Source of the DNA: Dugong dugon
Taxonomy: Eukaryota > Chordata > Mammalia > Sirenia > Dugongidae
Length of the DNA stretch: 64,000 nt
Direction of reading: 5' to 3'
Assembly: GCA_030035585.1 (NCBI GenBank)
Contig: CM057471.1
Span: 69,898,319-69,962,318, forward strand
Below the pieces are notes generated by a model that saw only the letters and a program-made list of their open reading frames with translations, made no database searches and was not told where the DNA came from. Of the stretch, positions 50,843 to 63,109 are shown in pieces; positions within the stretch are counted from its first letter, which is position 1, and every line of letters begins with the position of its first letter. A program made the translations under genes and the position numbers.

Positions 50843-51394
50843 CTTTCAGAGCCCCACGAAGCTACCCTTATCCAAGTTCCCTAAAATAGACTGAAAACAG
50901 AGCTAAACTTTACCTTCAATCCTTGGAAATGTCTGATAGGCCCAAGGGTTATTTGTTGTCAATAATAAAAACCCAACAGCCAACATTTGCTTAGCATTTT
51001 CTGACTCATGAAGTGCTTTTAATTTAGGGGATGAGTGTTCAGGGGCTTTCTTTCCATTAACTCGGTACCCACTGCCTGAGCCCTCAGGGCTGATGTGAGT
51101 TTGGTGGCCGTGGCAGAAGCACAGGGCTCTTGTTCCTCGACCCCGTGAGGCTGCAGAGCAAGCAGCCCCGTGGATTCTGTGACCCTCAGCTTGGCACACC
51201 GTTTCTGCTCCTCCATCCTGCCTTTGTTATTGGCTCACTTATCTAGAAAGGGTCCCCAGCCAGAAAGCAAAATATTAACTTGAACCATATGAAATTACTC
51301 TTTACATATGGATCCCAGACAGTCAAGTAGTGGCAATTTCAAATGGTTCAACCTAAGATAATAATGGTGAAGTTCAGGCCACAGTCTGACTTGA

Positions 51395-51505
51395 GACAAT
51401 TTCTCTCAGCCTCAGTTTCTCAGTGCTGCTGGTGAAATTAAATGAGACAATCCACGTATGGTGTTTCAGCAGTGCCTGGCACATAGTCAGTGCTCTCTGA
51501 ATGAG
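51395..51505 (+). repeat. MIR 3' part (sense)
   Basis: agcctcagtttctcagtgct, gaaattaaatgagacaatcc and cagtgcctggcacatagtca follow the MIR order. Confidence 0.75.
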
Positions 51506-51904
51506 AGCTTTCAGAATCAGCTTGTGTCTGTGCACGTCGTTCATGTTTCTGAGTTGACTGTGGTCAGCGGCACAGCAGGCACCAGACAAATGTTTGCTGA
51601 ATGAAGGAGAGGAAGTAAATGCGTGCAGCTCCCTCCCACTGGTGTTTCCCAAATGACCTTGAGGCTGCTCTCCCCCTTCTGCCAACCAAGGGACTCCTCC
51701 TCTGCCCCCTTCCCTTGGAGGCCTCTCTGTAAAACACCCTGTTTCCCATGGCTCCCCGCAGGGGGCCTGATGGGTTGTGAGACGTGTTTCCATCTCCCCT
51801 ATGGTTTCTAAAACATACAGATCATTCTGGCTGCACTCCTGTGTTTCATTACTAGGGATGCACATTTGAAAACAACAGAGGGTGAGGTTTAAAAGCAACA
51901 TGCA

Positions 51905-52220
51905 ATTTTTATTACATATATCTTCACATCTGCCATTAGGCTCTTCCCCACGGTGTTATTGACCTTGATTCTTTCTCATTTGCATCCTGCATTTTTCATC
52001 CTTTAGAATATGGTGTTTTGGGACTTCTCCATCATTAAGTGGATTTACAGCAATTTCCCTGTGTGTTTTCTCCAAGGGATTCTGTTATGAGATGCACATT
52101 AAATCTCCATTAATACCTCATTATCCGACTGATAAGATTACCATGATAATGAGGCAGAAATTCTAATTGTTTCACTTCTTATTGTGCCTTCCATTTAATC
52201 CTTTACTCTACCTGTAAGTT
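51905..52220. promoter_or_regulatory. Candidate conserved noncoding element, homeodomain/GATA-rich
   Basis: A repeat-free AT-rich block with dense factor-type cores: catctccattaat-like TAAT sites, cctcattatc, gactgataagatta (GATA), ccatgataatgagg and ttctaattgtttc. The composition and motif density resemble deeply conserved enhancers around developmental genes such as PBX3, which lies beyond MAPKAP1 in human. This is inference only. Confidence 0.35.
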
Positions 52221-52429
52221 GGTCACGAGCTGACAAGCACCAGGCTGAGAAAGGCTTTCCAGTGAGAGAACCAGAGGCTGGGATCATTCTGATCAATAGT
52301 GATGGGGGCAGGAAAAGGAGAGGATCCGGTGCTTAAATGAATTTCCTCGGCAAAAAGTGTTGGAGTAGAAAGCCATCTGGGGTGGGTCTAGTTGTGTCTA
52401 TAGAGTTCTCTGCTCTAGCCCAATATACT

Positions 52430-52650
52430 CACACACACAGAGGGATGAACATGGACACATATATATGTACACATGTGCACACAGCATGCACACACAGCCA
52501 CACTCACATGTGCACACACTCATGCACATGCCATGCACATTGACACGTGTACACACGTGCACACACATACATGTATGCGTGGATACGTACACAGGTACAC
52601 ACATACTCACACACATGTACACACAACACACACATGCACATGCCCACACT
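52430..52650. repeat. Degenerate (CA)n / ACACATGC repeat
   Basis: About 220 bp of interrupted CA dinucleotides and ACACATG-type units. His/Thr/Cys-rich ORFs on both strands are artefacts of it. Confidence 0.95.
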
Positions 52651-55600
52651 TCAAAATCAAGGGAGCCCAGCCTCTTAACCTCATTGACTATTTTCCTACC
52701 CACCCAGACCCCCTTTTAGACCATTCCTAGCTGTGGAACACTCCATGAACCTGCCTTCCAGATAGATGAACTCATCTGATAAAGAGACAGAGACATGGAG
52801 CCAGAAGATACTGGGGAATTGGCGGGAGCTAGAGACAAGGAGAGAAGAAGCATATCCAAGACAGAAACTTTGTCAGGGCTCTTTGTGAGCAGTGGTCCCT
52901 GCCAGGGCATCTCTGGGTCCCTCAAGTGTGCTTGTGTCTTTCAGGTCAGGCCCTCCATTTGTTGGATGGGAGTTACCCAGAGAATGATCCTGATAGTGAC
53001 AGTCCCTCAGGTGCCAGGCTCAATGCGTTGAACTTTGCATGTGTCACCAAAAAATCCCCAAATGGACCTTTGAAGAGACAGGCTCTCTCAGCCTTTATCC
53101 TGCCTCTTCTGCTAGGAGAGGGGTCCCAACCCCACAGGGGCCCTGCCTTGAGGCAGAAAGAGCCTTTTCAAAGCCTCTACAGGAGGTTGGAAATAGCCAG
53201 AAGGATTGTGGCTCTCAGTTCCTCAGGTGTCCTGAGGCCAGGCTGACCTGGAAGGCAGGAAGCTGACTGTACTTGCACAGATCAGAACAGCAGCACCACT
53301 GCTGGACAAAGAGTTGAGTGGTGCCCAGATGAACTTTCCAAAACATTGTGATAGTAATGCATTCTTTTTACAGTTATCTTAGGTTTATGGCAAAGGATGC
53401 TAGTTTTCCAGTTGCCTTCTGAAATATATCCATGTAATTAAGATATTGAAGATAATAGTAAGCAAATACTAGTACAAGTGGCAGAACTGGTGAATGGGGT
53501 CCTCCAGTGTTGAAGTTTGGGCCACACCATAATGAGGTATCTAGGGCTGATCCAGATTGGCACTGCGGGAGAGATGGCCCTCACCGTCCCGTTTTCCATG
53601 GCAGTTGCGGGAGCTGGGAAGGCTTCTGAGACCAACCAGTTTAACCCCATCATGTTCTTTATGGTATTTTAATTATTTTGGTTTTTTTCCCCCAAAGTAA
53701 TACAAATGCATCATTTTTTAAAAATCATTAAAAAAAATCAAATAGTACTGAAAGCTCCTAACAAAAGCTGTCTCCTCCCCCATCCTACCTCCCTCCTGAG
53801 TCCTTTTCCCCAAAAGCAACTACTTTCAACTGTATTTCAACTTGTATTTGTCAATGATAGCTTTATACCACTATTTCTTATCAACTTGAGACATTGTCCA
53901 TTGACTTTCTGTAATGGAACATGACAATTTAGCTCTCTCACTAGTCCTCCCCTCAACTTTCCCTCTTTCCATGGTCACAGTGTAAGAATATATCAATATT
54001 TGTTAAATCAATATTCAGCATTTGTATTATTGTTCACATTTGAGCCATGTAGGGAACTCTGATCACATTTCCTTTCTTTTATAACTTTTTGGGGCTTTGT
54101 GTTTTCATTTGATTAGTTTTCTATCCTGATTGTTAATTTTTCCCCAGCTCTCCAACAGAACTATAGAATCCCTTTGAGATCTGATTTCCATATGATCCAA
54201 TAATGCATTAAGTTGACTTTCTCCTTTTTATGACTTTCTACTGAAATCCTCTGTCCTCCTGCTCTAGTCTTGGCTGATTGCTTTCAAGGCCCACTGTACA
54301 GCTGCACCCCAGGATTCCCTTCACTTCTTGCCTGTCTTGGATCCCCTGCTCTTTGAACCTCAGGTGTTCCTCTTTCTTGATATTCTGCCTCACTTTGGCA
54401 GATCACATCCTCAGTAGCCTGCTGAGGAAAGTGCATGTTTGAAAATGGACGTATTCCATACTCACTTGTGATTGATAGTTTGGCTGGGTATGAAATTCTA
54501 GGTGGTAAATCCTTATCCCAGATAATTTTGAGGACTACGCTCCTTCATCTTCTACTTTCAACTATTGCTGTTAGGTTGGTAAGAAGTACAAAGCTATTCA
54601 GGTGACTGATTCACCATGTGTGAGTCTTTTCCCCTCCCATTTCTGGAAATTTTTATTCCTCCCACCCCTATCTGGTGTTATAAAACTTCATGACAATGTG
54701 CCATGATGTGGGTCTTCATTCACTGTGCTGGGATTTGATGGGAACTCTCAGTTTGGAAACTTATTTCCTTTAGTTCTAGAAATTTATTACATTACTTTCT
54801 TAAAATTTTTTTCCCGACCATGTTCTAGGTTCCTCTTTCTGGAATTCTCTGTTACTTGGATTGTATACCTCCTGGATTGGTTATTTTTCATATCATTTTT
54901 TCTCCCTCTTTGTATCTGTTTTTTGCTACTTTCTGAAAGATTTCCTTTACTCCTTCCCCAGAACCTTATGTTGAAATTTTTTACTATCAAAACTTTAGTT
55001 CACATTATTTTTCTTATATTCTGATTCTTTCTTTCTTTTTTAATTCTAGATTTATTTCATGGGTGTAGTATTTTGCGTTATCTTTTTAATTATGTTTTCT
55101 TCTCCTCCCTTCCCTGCCTCCCTATCCCTCATCTCCTCTTTTCTCCTTCTTTATTTGCACTGTCTTTGTTTCCCCTGAGTTTCTGTTTGCTTGTTTTGGC
55201 TGTAGTCTTTCAAGTTAGAGACTTTCCTCAACATGGTTATTGGATGTCTATTCATATTTAAGAGTAGGGCTCTAAAATGTTGACTGGAAGTTCTGTTTCC
55301 TGGGCAGAGTTTGGCTGGTGGACTTCAGGTGGTGAGTTTTCATTGGGTGACTCCCAAATGTCAGTATCTTGTCTGTAGGTCTTTTCTCTAAGGCCATTTT
55401 GCTTCTCTAAGGAAGATTCCACCAACCTCCTACCCAAAGGGAACGTTCGTGGCATCCAGGGTGTTTGTAGTCCTGTGGTAGAAGAGGCTGGGATGGCTAT
55501 TGTCTCACCTTCTACAGTGCTCAGTGTACCTCTCTAGTTCACTTTTATCTCCAGGCAAACCCCCTATCTCCTACTATTTGGGAGGTAGGTGGTAGAGGGA

Positions 55601-55935
55601 ACCTGGGGGGCTCATACCAACTTAACCAGTTCTTCTGTTTTCAATCTGCCAGGGTCTGACTTCTCAGTGATTTAAGATGTGTACTGATTTTCTGTAACAC
55701 TATTCCCAGTCATTTGCTTGTAACTAGAACAATGGGCTTTAGAACAGTAGACTGTAGTTTTATCAGGGTAAAAAGCAAGGATAGGTTCCTAGAGGTGATT
55801 GGTAGGAGGTATCACAACCAGAACGAATGCTCCTGTCTCTTATATACAGAAAGCTTGACTATTTCACCCCTGGAAAGTCTCTCTCTATTGGCCTCTAAGA
55901 AAGGGCTTCTTTCCAGTAATATCCTTAAAAAGGAA
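52651..55935 (+). other. Intergenic, old repeat-like and unassigned sequence
   Basis: 53,640-55,250 is pyrimidine-rich with LINE-like phrases (gcatcattttttaaaaatc, ggctgggtatgaaattctag), suggesting very old LINE remnants that I cannot assign. No gene, RNA or clear mobile element is supported elsewhere. Confidence 0.35.
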
Positions 55936-56080
55936 GGAGAAGAAATAGTTGTTCAACACTTACTGTGTGCAGGCAATGTGCTAAACTATCTCATGTAGTC
56001 CTTTCTACAACTTTTCTTAGCTAGATGGTGATATTCCCATATTACAGATGAGTAAACAGAGGCTTAGCATTGAAACTAAC
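55936..56080 (-). repeat. MIR, antisense
   Basis: caacacttactgtgtgcagg, caatgtgctaaactatctca, cccatattacagatgagtaa and acagaggcttagcattg follow the reverse MIR order. Confidence 0.75.
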
Positions 56081-56533
56081 TTACCAATACTTACACCACA
56101 ATTCCACCAAACCAGTATTTTCCAAACTTAAATAGTCTTTCCTATATCACCATCATTACATTTTTTGTCGTTTCCTAACATATTATTTATTTAATATTTT
56201 AAATATTGAATAGTTAATACTTTTTAAACCAAAATTTATTTTAGAAGAAAATTTTGTCATTATTCTAAATGAAAAATTATTGTCATAAAAGAAGGTAAGA
56301 ATAAAAATAAATTTAATAAAAATAAAATTTTGTTAAAATTGAGCTGGATACTGTTGTCTGCCTGAGTCTCTGAGCCTTCGTTAGAAAGGGAGATTAGCAA
56401 GTATTAGAGGCAATAGACAAACTAGCACCAAACTGAGTTTTCTCCTGACGTAATCTGAAGGATTGAAAGAGAATTAAAAAGGCAATAACATTGGAATGTT
56501 TTTAAATGCCTTCTCTGGGTACTACTTAAATCT

Positions 56534-56571
56534 ATCTGGTGTTTTGGGAGATACTGGTGTTTTGGGAGATA
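56534..56571. repeat. 18-bp tandem duplication
   Basis: Two copies of ggtgttttgggagatact in direct succession, followed by a partial third (ggtgat). The flank to the right looks like an antisense MIR (56,575-56,660). Confidence 0.85.
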
Positions 56572-57124
56572 CTGGTGATGGAATCCCCAATTTACAGATG
56601 AGTAAGCCAAGGCTTTGAGAGGAGAAGATAACTTTCCCCTGGTGGAAGCAGTAGTCCAGCAGACCTTACTGCCTCTGTCCTCCCTCCCCTGCAATATGTA
56701 GTGCCTCCCATCCCTGCTTTCAGGGGCTCTGGGGATCAAAGCCACTTGCTTCCATTTGGTGTTCATCTGCAGACTCTTGAATTCCAGCTTTCTCAGCTCT
56801 TCTCAACACATTCTCTACCAAAATGCATTGCCATTTCATGCCCATTGTGGTTCCCCCTCTTGAGCTCTTTGTCCTTGTGGGTTTTTGTCTTTTTTATTAC
56901 TTTGTGGTATTCAGGGGTGTAAGTGAGATAGTGTGCATGTTTACTATCCCTGTTTGACCATCATGTTATAACAGGGAAATTAAGCCTCGGAGTTACGCGG
57001 TGACCTTGTGGTACATATGCAGAGACTCCCAGATGTGACGGAGTCCTTAAAGATCATCACTTCCCTTCTCCTGCTCCCCAGCAGCCCTTCCAACCAAAAG
57101 CCATGCTGTTTCCTACAGAGTCCT

Positions 57125-57290
57125 TATATAGCACTTACTGCATGCTAGCACTGACGTCAGCTGTCACAGATATAAGTTAAGCCTCCCAGCAACCATATAG
57201 GGTCAAGGCTACTGTTATTCCCATTTTATAGATGAGAACACAGAAGCACAGAGAGGCTAAGTGGCCTGCCCTCGTCACTGAGCCAGAGCA
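57125..57290 (-). repeat. MIR, antisense
   Basis: agcacttactgcatgctagc, gttattcccattttatagat, acacagaagcacagagaggc and cactgagccagagcatgg. Confidence 0.75.
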
Positions 57291-57424
57291 TGGTGGAGGC
57301 TGTCCTGTACCACTAGCTGAGCAGTCTCTTGTTGCTGCTGCCCTGTCTAAAACAATCCCCACCCACCTTATCCACACCCTGCCTTGCTTTATTTTTTTCC
57401 CTAGCACCAAGCACTGACTGTCAG

Positions 57425-57560
57425 GTACTCCTTATAAGAATGTGAGCTCTGTGAGGGTGGGATCAGATTTCTCTGCTTACTGCAGTGTCCCCAGCACTCA
57501 GAATAAAGTATAGCACATAGTAGGTGCTCAGTCAATATTTGTTGAATGAATGAATGAAGT
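57425..57560 (+). repeat. L2 LINE 3' end (sense)
   Basis: aatgtgagctctgtgagggt, ttactgcagtgtccccagca, agcacatagtaggtgctcag and aatatttgttgaatgaatga are the typical L2 3' terminus. Confidence 0.8.
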
Positions 57561-57789
57561 AAAGTGTGTCTGAGCTGGGAACCCCTCTCTGTGAGCCTGG
57601 CTGCATGTCAGCACTGGGGACCTGGAGTTGAATCCCACCCAGTCTGTCCCTTAAGAAGTTCTCAGCATGGGAGGGAGAGTCATAAACACAGATATAGACA
57701 GCCACTTCAAGGGACAGAGGAGCCCCAAGGTGGTACCACACCCAGCCAGGTGGGGAGGGTAATGGGAAAGAATGCAGAATAACTCTCCA

Positions 57790-58015
57790 GATTAGTAAGG
57801 TTTAAGCGCATGGGCTTGGGAGTTAGACAGACCTAGGTTCAAACTCAGCACCACCACTGACTTAGCTGTGTGACTAAGAGTTAGTGACTTCACCTCTCTG
57901 GTCTCATTTTCTCACATATGAAACAAGGAGAACAACCCAAACCTTGTGGAGCTGTTGTGAGGAAATGAAAAGATACATATAAAGTGTTTAGCAGTAAGGG
58001 CTCCATAACGGGAGC
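57790..58015 (+). repeat. MIR (sense)
   Basis: gcatgggcttgggagttaga, ctaggttcaaactcagcacc, gctgtgtgactaagagttag, tcacctctctggtctcattt and gctgttgtgaggaaatg. Confidence 0.85.
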
Positions 58016-58199
58016 CATTGATACAAAAAAGGGAAGGGCATTACAGCAGAGGCAACAGCACATGCAAAGGTCTGGAGACGCAGAAGTTAGAATAATAATT
58101 TTTTTAAAAAAGTCCCTGCTCTCCGATGCATGTTCAAAGTTACACATGGAGCAGAGAGTAGGAACAGAGACAGGCAGGGCCTCCAACAATGGCAGCTAC

Positions 58200-58345
58200 A
58201 CCTATTAAACACTTACTCTAACAAGTTTCTATGATGATGCCACGGAGTCTTCACCACAGTCCCACTCGACAGATGAGGAAAATGAGGCTCAGAGAGATGA
58301 GGTAGGTCAAGGGGCTTTGAAACCCAGGTCTGTGGGACTCCAAGG
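58200..58345 (-). repeat. MIR, antisense
   Basis: taaacacttactctaacaag, ctcgacagatgaggaaaatg, aggctcagagagatgaggta and ttgaaacccaggtctgtggg. Confidence 0.75.
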
Positions 58346-58699
58346 TCGATATCGGCGTGCTGTCTACAACACCTCGTGGGGAGGAGAGAAATGATGTGAG
58401 GAAGAGGGATAAGGGCGGAGGCCGCCTGTGACTCAGAGGTCCCAGGCATCAGTGTGACCATTGCCTATTGAATGTCCAGGCCAGACCTCCAGACAGCTGT
58501 GCTGCAGCAGGAAGGAGTTTGACCTGGAAGTGGAGGAGGCCCGAGGGCCTTCATATGCCCACCAAGCACAAGTCCTGGGCAGGTGTGGAAGAGGCAGCAA
58601 AGTGTCCTAACTACTCTGAGTGAATCTGTGGGATGTCTCTGAAGCTGTGAGGCCCCTTAAACTCAGTAAATTAGGACACTCAGAACCGAGGACCAATCA

Positions 58700-60572
58700 C
58701 CTGGCCAGTACATTGACCCCCTTTTTTGCAGTTGGTTCAGTGGCATGAAGAGTCAAATGTGGCCAGATGGCAGTTTCAGCTTCCAGTTTAGTGGACCTAT
58801 TGGTGTGTCCCCTGGTGGGAACACTCTTTCATTGGGAACTCAGAAATTTTGCTAGTGGGTTACTAGGAATAATAATACTACACCCTTTTCTATCATTTGA
58901 TTCTTGGACTCCCGGCTGTGTGAGAAAGAGCACTATATATTGCATACTGGTTCAGATCATATACCACCTCCTAGAGGATACTGCCCAAGCCCTGCCAGGT
59001 GTTACCAAGTAGCTGGTGTTGTAACAGAGTCTTCAAAAGGCCAGTCCAGCATTCTATAAATCCTGCTGCTTCAGTGTGATGGGGAATATGGTTAAGATCA
59101 GTGAATTCTGTGGGCCCATTGCCATACCTCACTTGCTACAAAATGGGTTTCCTGGTCAGAAGCAATGCTGTGTGGGATACCATGACAGTAGATAAGAGGT
59201 TCTTTTAAGTCATGGGTTGTGGTTTTGGCAGAAGCATTGTGAAGGCAACATAAGAAGTCTGACTACTCTGAGACCACCATGCTAAGTGCTCTTGTCTGAG
59301 CTTAGCCCAGTCTTCCAGCCATCCCTGCCAAGGCACCAGATATGTGAGAGGAGCTGTTTTGGACCTTCCAGAACAGCCCTTCACCAGCTGAGTACTATAG
59401 AGTGATCTCAGTTGACATCACAAGGAACAAAAAAATCTCTTGCTGAGCCCTGCCTGAACTCCTGGTCCACAAAATAATGAGATGCGATAAAATGGTTGTT
59501 TTAATCTACTAAATTTTGTGATGGTTTGTTATGCAGCAATAGATATCCAGAATACTTCCAGAAGCCCCTCTCTGACTGGTGACATTTTGGGTCTCCAGGA
59601 ATTAGTGTCAGTTCAGAGTCAGCATCCATTAATTCTTTTAAAAACCTGGTTATTTCCCTGTCTCCAAAGCACAGTCACCCTAGTAAATGGCTTCAGGTCC
59701 CTTTGTGAGGGGGAACTAGGAGGAAGGTTCACAGTATAGACTTGTGGCTGTGTAGCAGGCTCTTCAAGGGAATCCAGCCTCCTGTTCATTCAAGGAGGTC
59801 TGAGTCTATAAACTGCTTAAGTCTGGGAATTGATGGAGGGGCCTCGATTCTCTATTAAGTTGATTTATCTCAGACTTCTGTTCTCAAGACCTAGTACCTT
59901 TCTGCTTATACAGTCAAGGCTTTATTATGATACCCATTTATTTTGGTCTTAGGAGCACCATGATTAATTAGCCAGCACCGAAGATCTCTGCAAGTCAGAC
60001 CATTCTGATTACTGCTTTGGCTCTGTTGTCCTTACAGTAACCATGCCCACCTTGTCTTTGGAGGTTAAGTGCTACCACTTGGCCCTTGCCACCCCAGGAT
60101 CCATCTGCACTGGATTCAGAGAGCCCAGTTCCATGGCAGTTTCCCACCATCATTTCTGTCCTGCAGAAAATAGACACGACAGAGCTCTTTGAAGCTGCTG
60201 GGCCTCCCCTTGCTAATGTAGTTCTCAAAACCTTGGTGACTGTGTCCTTGATGAACGTATCTGGGGAGACATAGTGAGGGGGTGGGTGAGTAGGTCTTAA
60301 ATGATAAATCCGCTCCAGAATTCCATATCTTTAACCCTTTGAATACCATCTTTTATGCTGTACCAAGGAAATTCTAGCATCTCAGCTTCACTCAGTGTAG
60401 ACTACCTTTGGGTTCAGGTTTCAGTGAGCAACTGAGCAAACCCTTAGAGCCACTCACAGCCATTTGAGTTAGCACAAATCCAGAATCTCTGCTTAGTGCT
60501 CCCACATCAATACATTCAGCCATTCAGCCAAATCCAACATTATATTCCTTCCACTATGATCCCTTAGGGTCC
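58700..60572 (-). mobile_element. ERVL-type endogenous retrovirus internal remnant, antisense (pol region)
   Basis: On the minus strand around 58,900-59,130 short blocks resemble the ERVL integrase (EAAGFIE, LLKTLLQ). They carry in-frame stops and shifts throughout. Plus-strand phrases such as gggataccatgacagtagat and tggttttggcagaagcattg match antisense ERVL integrase DNA. The sequence around 59,380-59,560 looks like a further LTR-type fragment. It is heavily decayed, with no intact reading frame. Confidence 0.65.
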
Positions 60573-60999
60573 TGTTATGGATTGAATTGTGCCCCCAAAA
60601 AGATATGTTGAAGTCCTAACCCTGTACATGTGAATGTGAACCTATTTGGAAGTAGGCCTTTTCTTTTGTTATGTTAATGAGATCATCCTTAGGGTGGGTC
60701 CTAACCTAATCCCTTCTGAGTGGTGTTTTATAAAGGGGAATATAGATACAGAAAGACACACAGGAGGAAGACACCCTGTGAAGATTCATTTACAAGCCAA
60801 GGAATGCCAAGAAACGCCCGGGGCTGCCAGATGCAGAAACAGACAAAGATAGTCTTTTCCTAGACTGGACAGAACATGGACCTGCTGATGCCCTGAATTC
60901 AGATTCCTAGACTCCAAAACTGTGAGAGAATAAATTCCTGTTCTTTAAAGCCACCTACTTGTGATATTTTTGTTACGGCAGCACTAGATAACTAAGTCA
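60573..60999 (+). mobile_element. Solo LTR (MaLR-type) inserted in ERVL remnant, perfect 5-bp duplication
   Basis: A 427-bp element beginning tgttatggattgaattgtgc and ending gataactaagtca, with gagagaataaattcctgttc near its end. It is flanked by ggtcc at 60,568-60,572 and 61,000-61,004. Ends and duplication length fit an ERVL/MaLR-class LTR. Confidence 0.85.
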
Positions 61000-61004
61000 G
61001 GTCC

Positions 61005-61770
61005 ATTCCCATACATATTTCCCTGCCAATATAAATTAGCAGCATCTTGCAATTCTTTTGAGGTGTATGATGTCTCTTCATGGGTTGCACTTTGTACCTG
61101 ATCCCCTGGGGACTGCCCAGTCTTGAGTCTGTTATAGATCTAGAAGCAATGAGAGGTAGGGGTAAGTCTTGAGGAAGATCACCATTTGCCTGCAAGGACA
61201 CCACCTCAAGAAAGTTTATTAGAGGTTCTTTAGGCAAGCGGAGAGTAACCTCCTCAGAAGCAGAGGAAAAGCTCTTTCTCTGGCCGAATTTGGGGTTCAA
61301 GGCCTTTGGCTTCGTTGTAATCTGCACACATGCCCCATCTCGATGTTTAGGGTTCTACTCCTCCCCAACTACTGTCCTAACTTTAACATTAGAGAATTGA
61401 AAGTTTGTAAATTCAATTAACATTGTGATTCAGCCACTCACAGGATGAGACTTTGGGCTTACTTTTCAGAAATCTTGACCCTGTAGCTATAGGAAATAAG
61501 TTTTTCTTTTAGGGAAATTACAGATGCTTTCTAGTTCCTCACCTAGACCTTCATCTAAGAATTTAAAGCTCTGAGCTCATCATTTTTCCTTTTCTTCAAG
61601 TTTTCCGGTATACTTAGAAGTAACCAACCTATTCTACAGTCCTTCTACTCATTAATTCCACTGAAATGTTCTATGGCAGCAGCTAGTTTGTCATCCAGAG
61701 TCTTTTGTAAGCACTTGACTCCAGGATTCTAAAGGTCTAAAGGTGATAATTTAAATAACTGCTTTACCAG
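61005..61770 (-). mobile_element. ERVL-type internal remnant continued, antisense (probable gag side)
   Basis: It continues from the pol-side remnant once the LTR at 60,573-60,999 is removed. In antisense order it should be the gag side. The assignment rests on position and general resemblance; there is no coding frame worth naming. Confidence 0.45.
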
Positions 61771-62203
61771 TGTGCTATGGATTGAATTGTGTCTCCCAAA
61801 AGGTATGCTGAAGTCCTAAACCTCCCTGCCCCTCCATACCTGTGAAGGTGACCTTGTTTGGAAATAGGGTCTTTGAAGATGTTACCAGTTAACTGAGGTC
61901 ATACTGGAGTAGGGTAGGCCCTAATCCAGTCTGAATGGCATCCTTATAAAAGAAAAGAGACACAGAGAGACAGAGGAAGGATAGCCATGTGAAGATGCAT
62001 TTATAAGCCGGAAATGCCTGGAGCTACCAGAAGCTGAGAGAGACAAGAAAGGATCTTCTACTAGAGACTTCAGAGAGAGCATGGTCCTGCCGACACCTTG
62101 AATTAGGACTACTAGCCTCCACAACTGAGACTGTCAATTTCTGTTCTTATAAGCCAACCAGTTTGTGGTATTTTGTTTACAGCAGCCTTAGAAAACTAAT
62201 ACA
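61771..62203 (+). mobile_element. Second solo LTR (MaLR-type)
   Basis: It starts tgtgctatggattgaattgt and ends gaaaactaataca. It shares the tattgaattgtg, tgaagtcctaa, gaagatgcatttataagcc-type and gtggtattttg blocks with the LTR at 60,573. Flanking pentamers are not clearly identical. Confidence 0.75.
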
Positions 62204-62943
62204 AAGGGCATGCCATGGACCACCAGTGTCCACTTTACCCCTAGCAACCAATGGGGTCCTTAATCTGTAAATCTACTCAGATTGAAGAACCAATGCCAGA
62301 TTCCCATTCTTAAGGTTCTGTTTTCCTGGAACCACTGCCAATACCAGTAAATTGTACATGCAGGGTTTGGCCAGGGAAGCAAAGCCATGTCATGGATTAG
62401 ACCTGACATGACTGAGGGAGGAGCAGGGGAAATGAAGGTCCAGAAGAAGGAGTTGGAGAATCAGAGAAGGAGCCTCCACCAGTCAATCTGAGAAGCCAGC
62501 CTGGTCCAGCTGTGAGGGGCACTCCTGGAGAGGTCTATGGGAAGCTATCACCTCTGTGTAGCTACTGCCTCTGTGGATTCTTGGCCAACTATTGGAGGTG
62601 GGTCTGGGACTGCAGTTGGTCAGAAGGATCCAGCAGACAAGCTGGATGCAGAGTGGAGGACAGCAAGGATAAACTGGGACCCACTTGGCACTTCTGGGTC
62701 TGCCCGTCACCATGTCTAATGACTATCACCTTCAGAGAGGTATGGTCACTGCTTTGCATCTGCTTTCCAGATCTTATGTACACTGCTCTATTGGCCACTC
62801 TAACTTGGATCCGTACAGGAGGGATTCTGAAAAATGTACTTCCCGGCTTAACCAAGTTGATTTGGCACAACCTACGCATCTCCTGCTAGCTGTTCCCAAG
62901 GCAATCATCTCAACAGAGAGTGAGCCAGTGCCAGGTAGAAGCC
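62204..62943 (-). other. Probable 5' side of the ERVL remnant or other old repeat, unresolved
   Basis: Sequence between the second LTR and the inverted repeat. Position suggests the 5' end of the antisense ERVL, but I see no diagnostic motif. The overlapping ORFs on both strands (for example plus 62,512-62,889) do not look like genes. Confidence 0.3.
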
Positions 62944-63109
62944 ATATTGCCCGTTATGACAAACCTCACTTCTGCCATCAGTTACAAAAGTCGTTTGAGG
63001 TCAAGGATGGAGGAATGTCATGATCCACTGTAACAAGAACAGGTGAGAAAATACAATCTGCCATAGCTACTAGACAAGTTACCCCTGTGGGTAATTGGAG
63101 CTCAGTCCT
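62944..63109 (+). repeat. Left arm of long inverted repeat
   Basis: This 166-bp arm is the reverse complement of 63,835-64,000 with six mismatches by eye and no gaps (about 96%). Two of the mismatches are CpG transitions. The inner edge is sharp at 'ctcagtcct'. The outer edge cannot be seen because the partner arm runs off the window. Confidence 0.9.

Noticed and set aside
52337-52730. His/Thr/Cys-rich ORFs as metal-binding proteins
   Set aside because: They arise from a degenerate CA repeat and appear on both strands.
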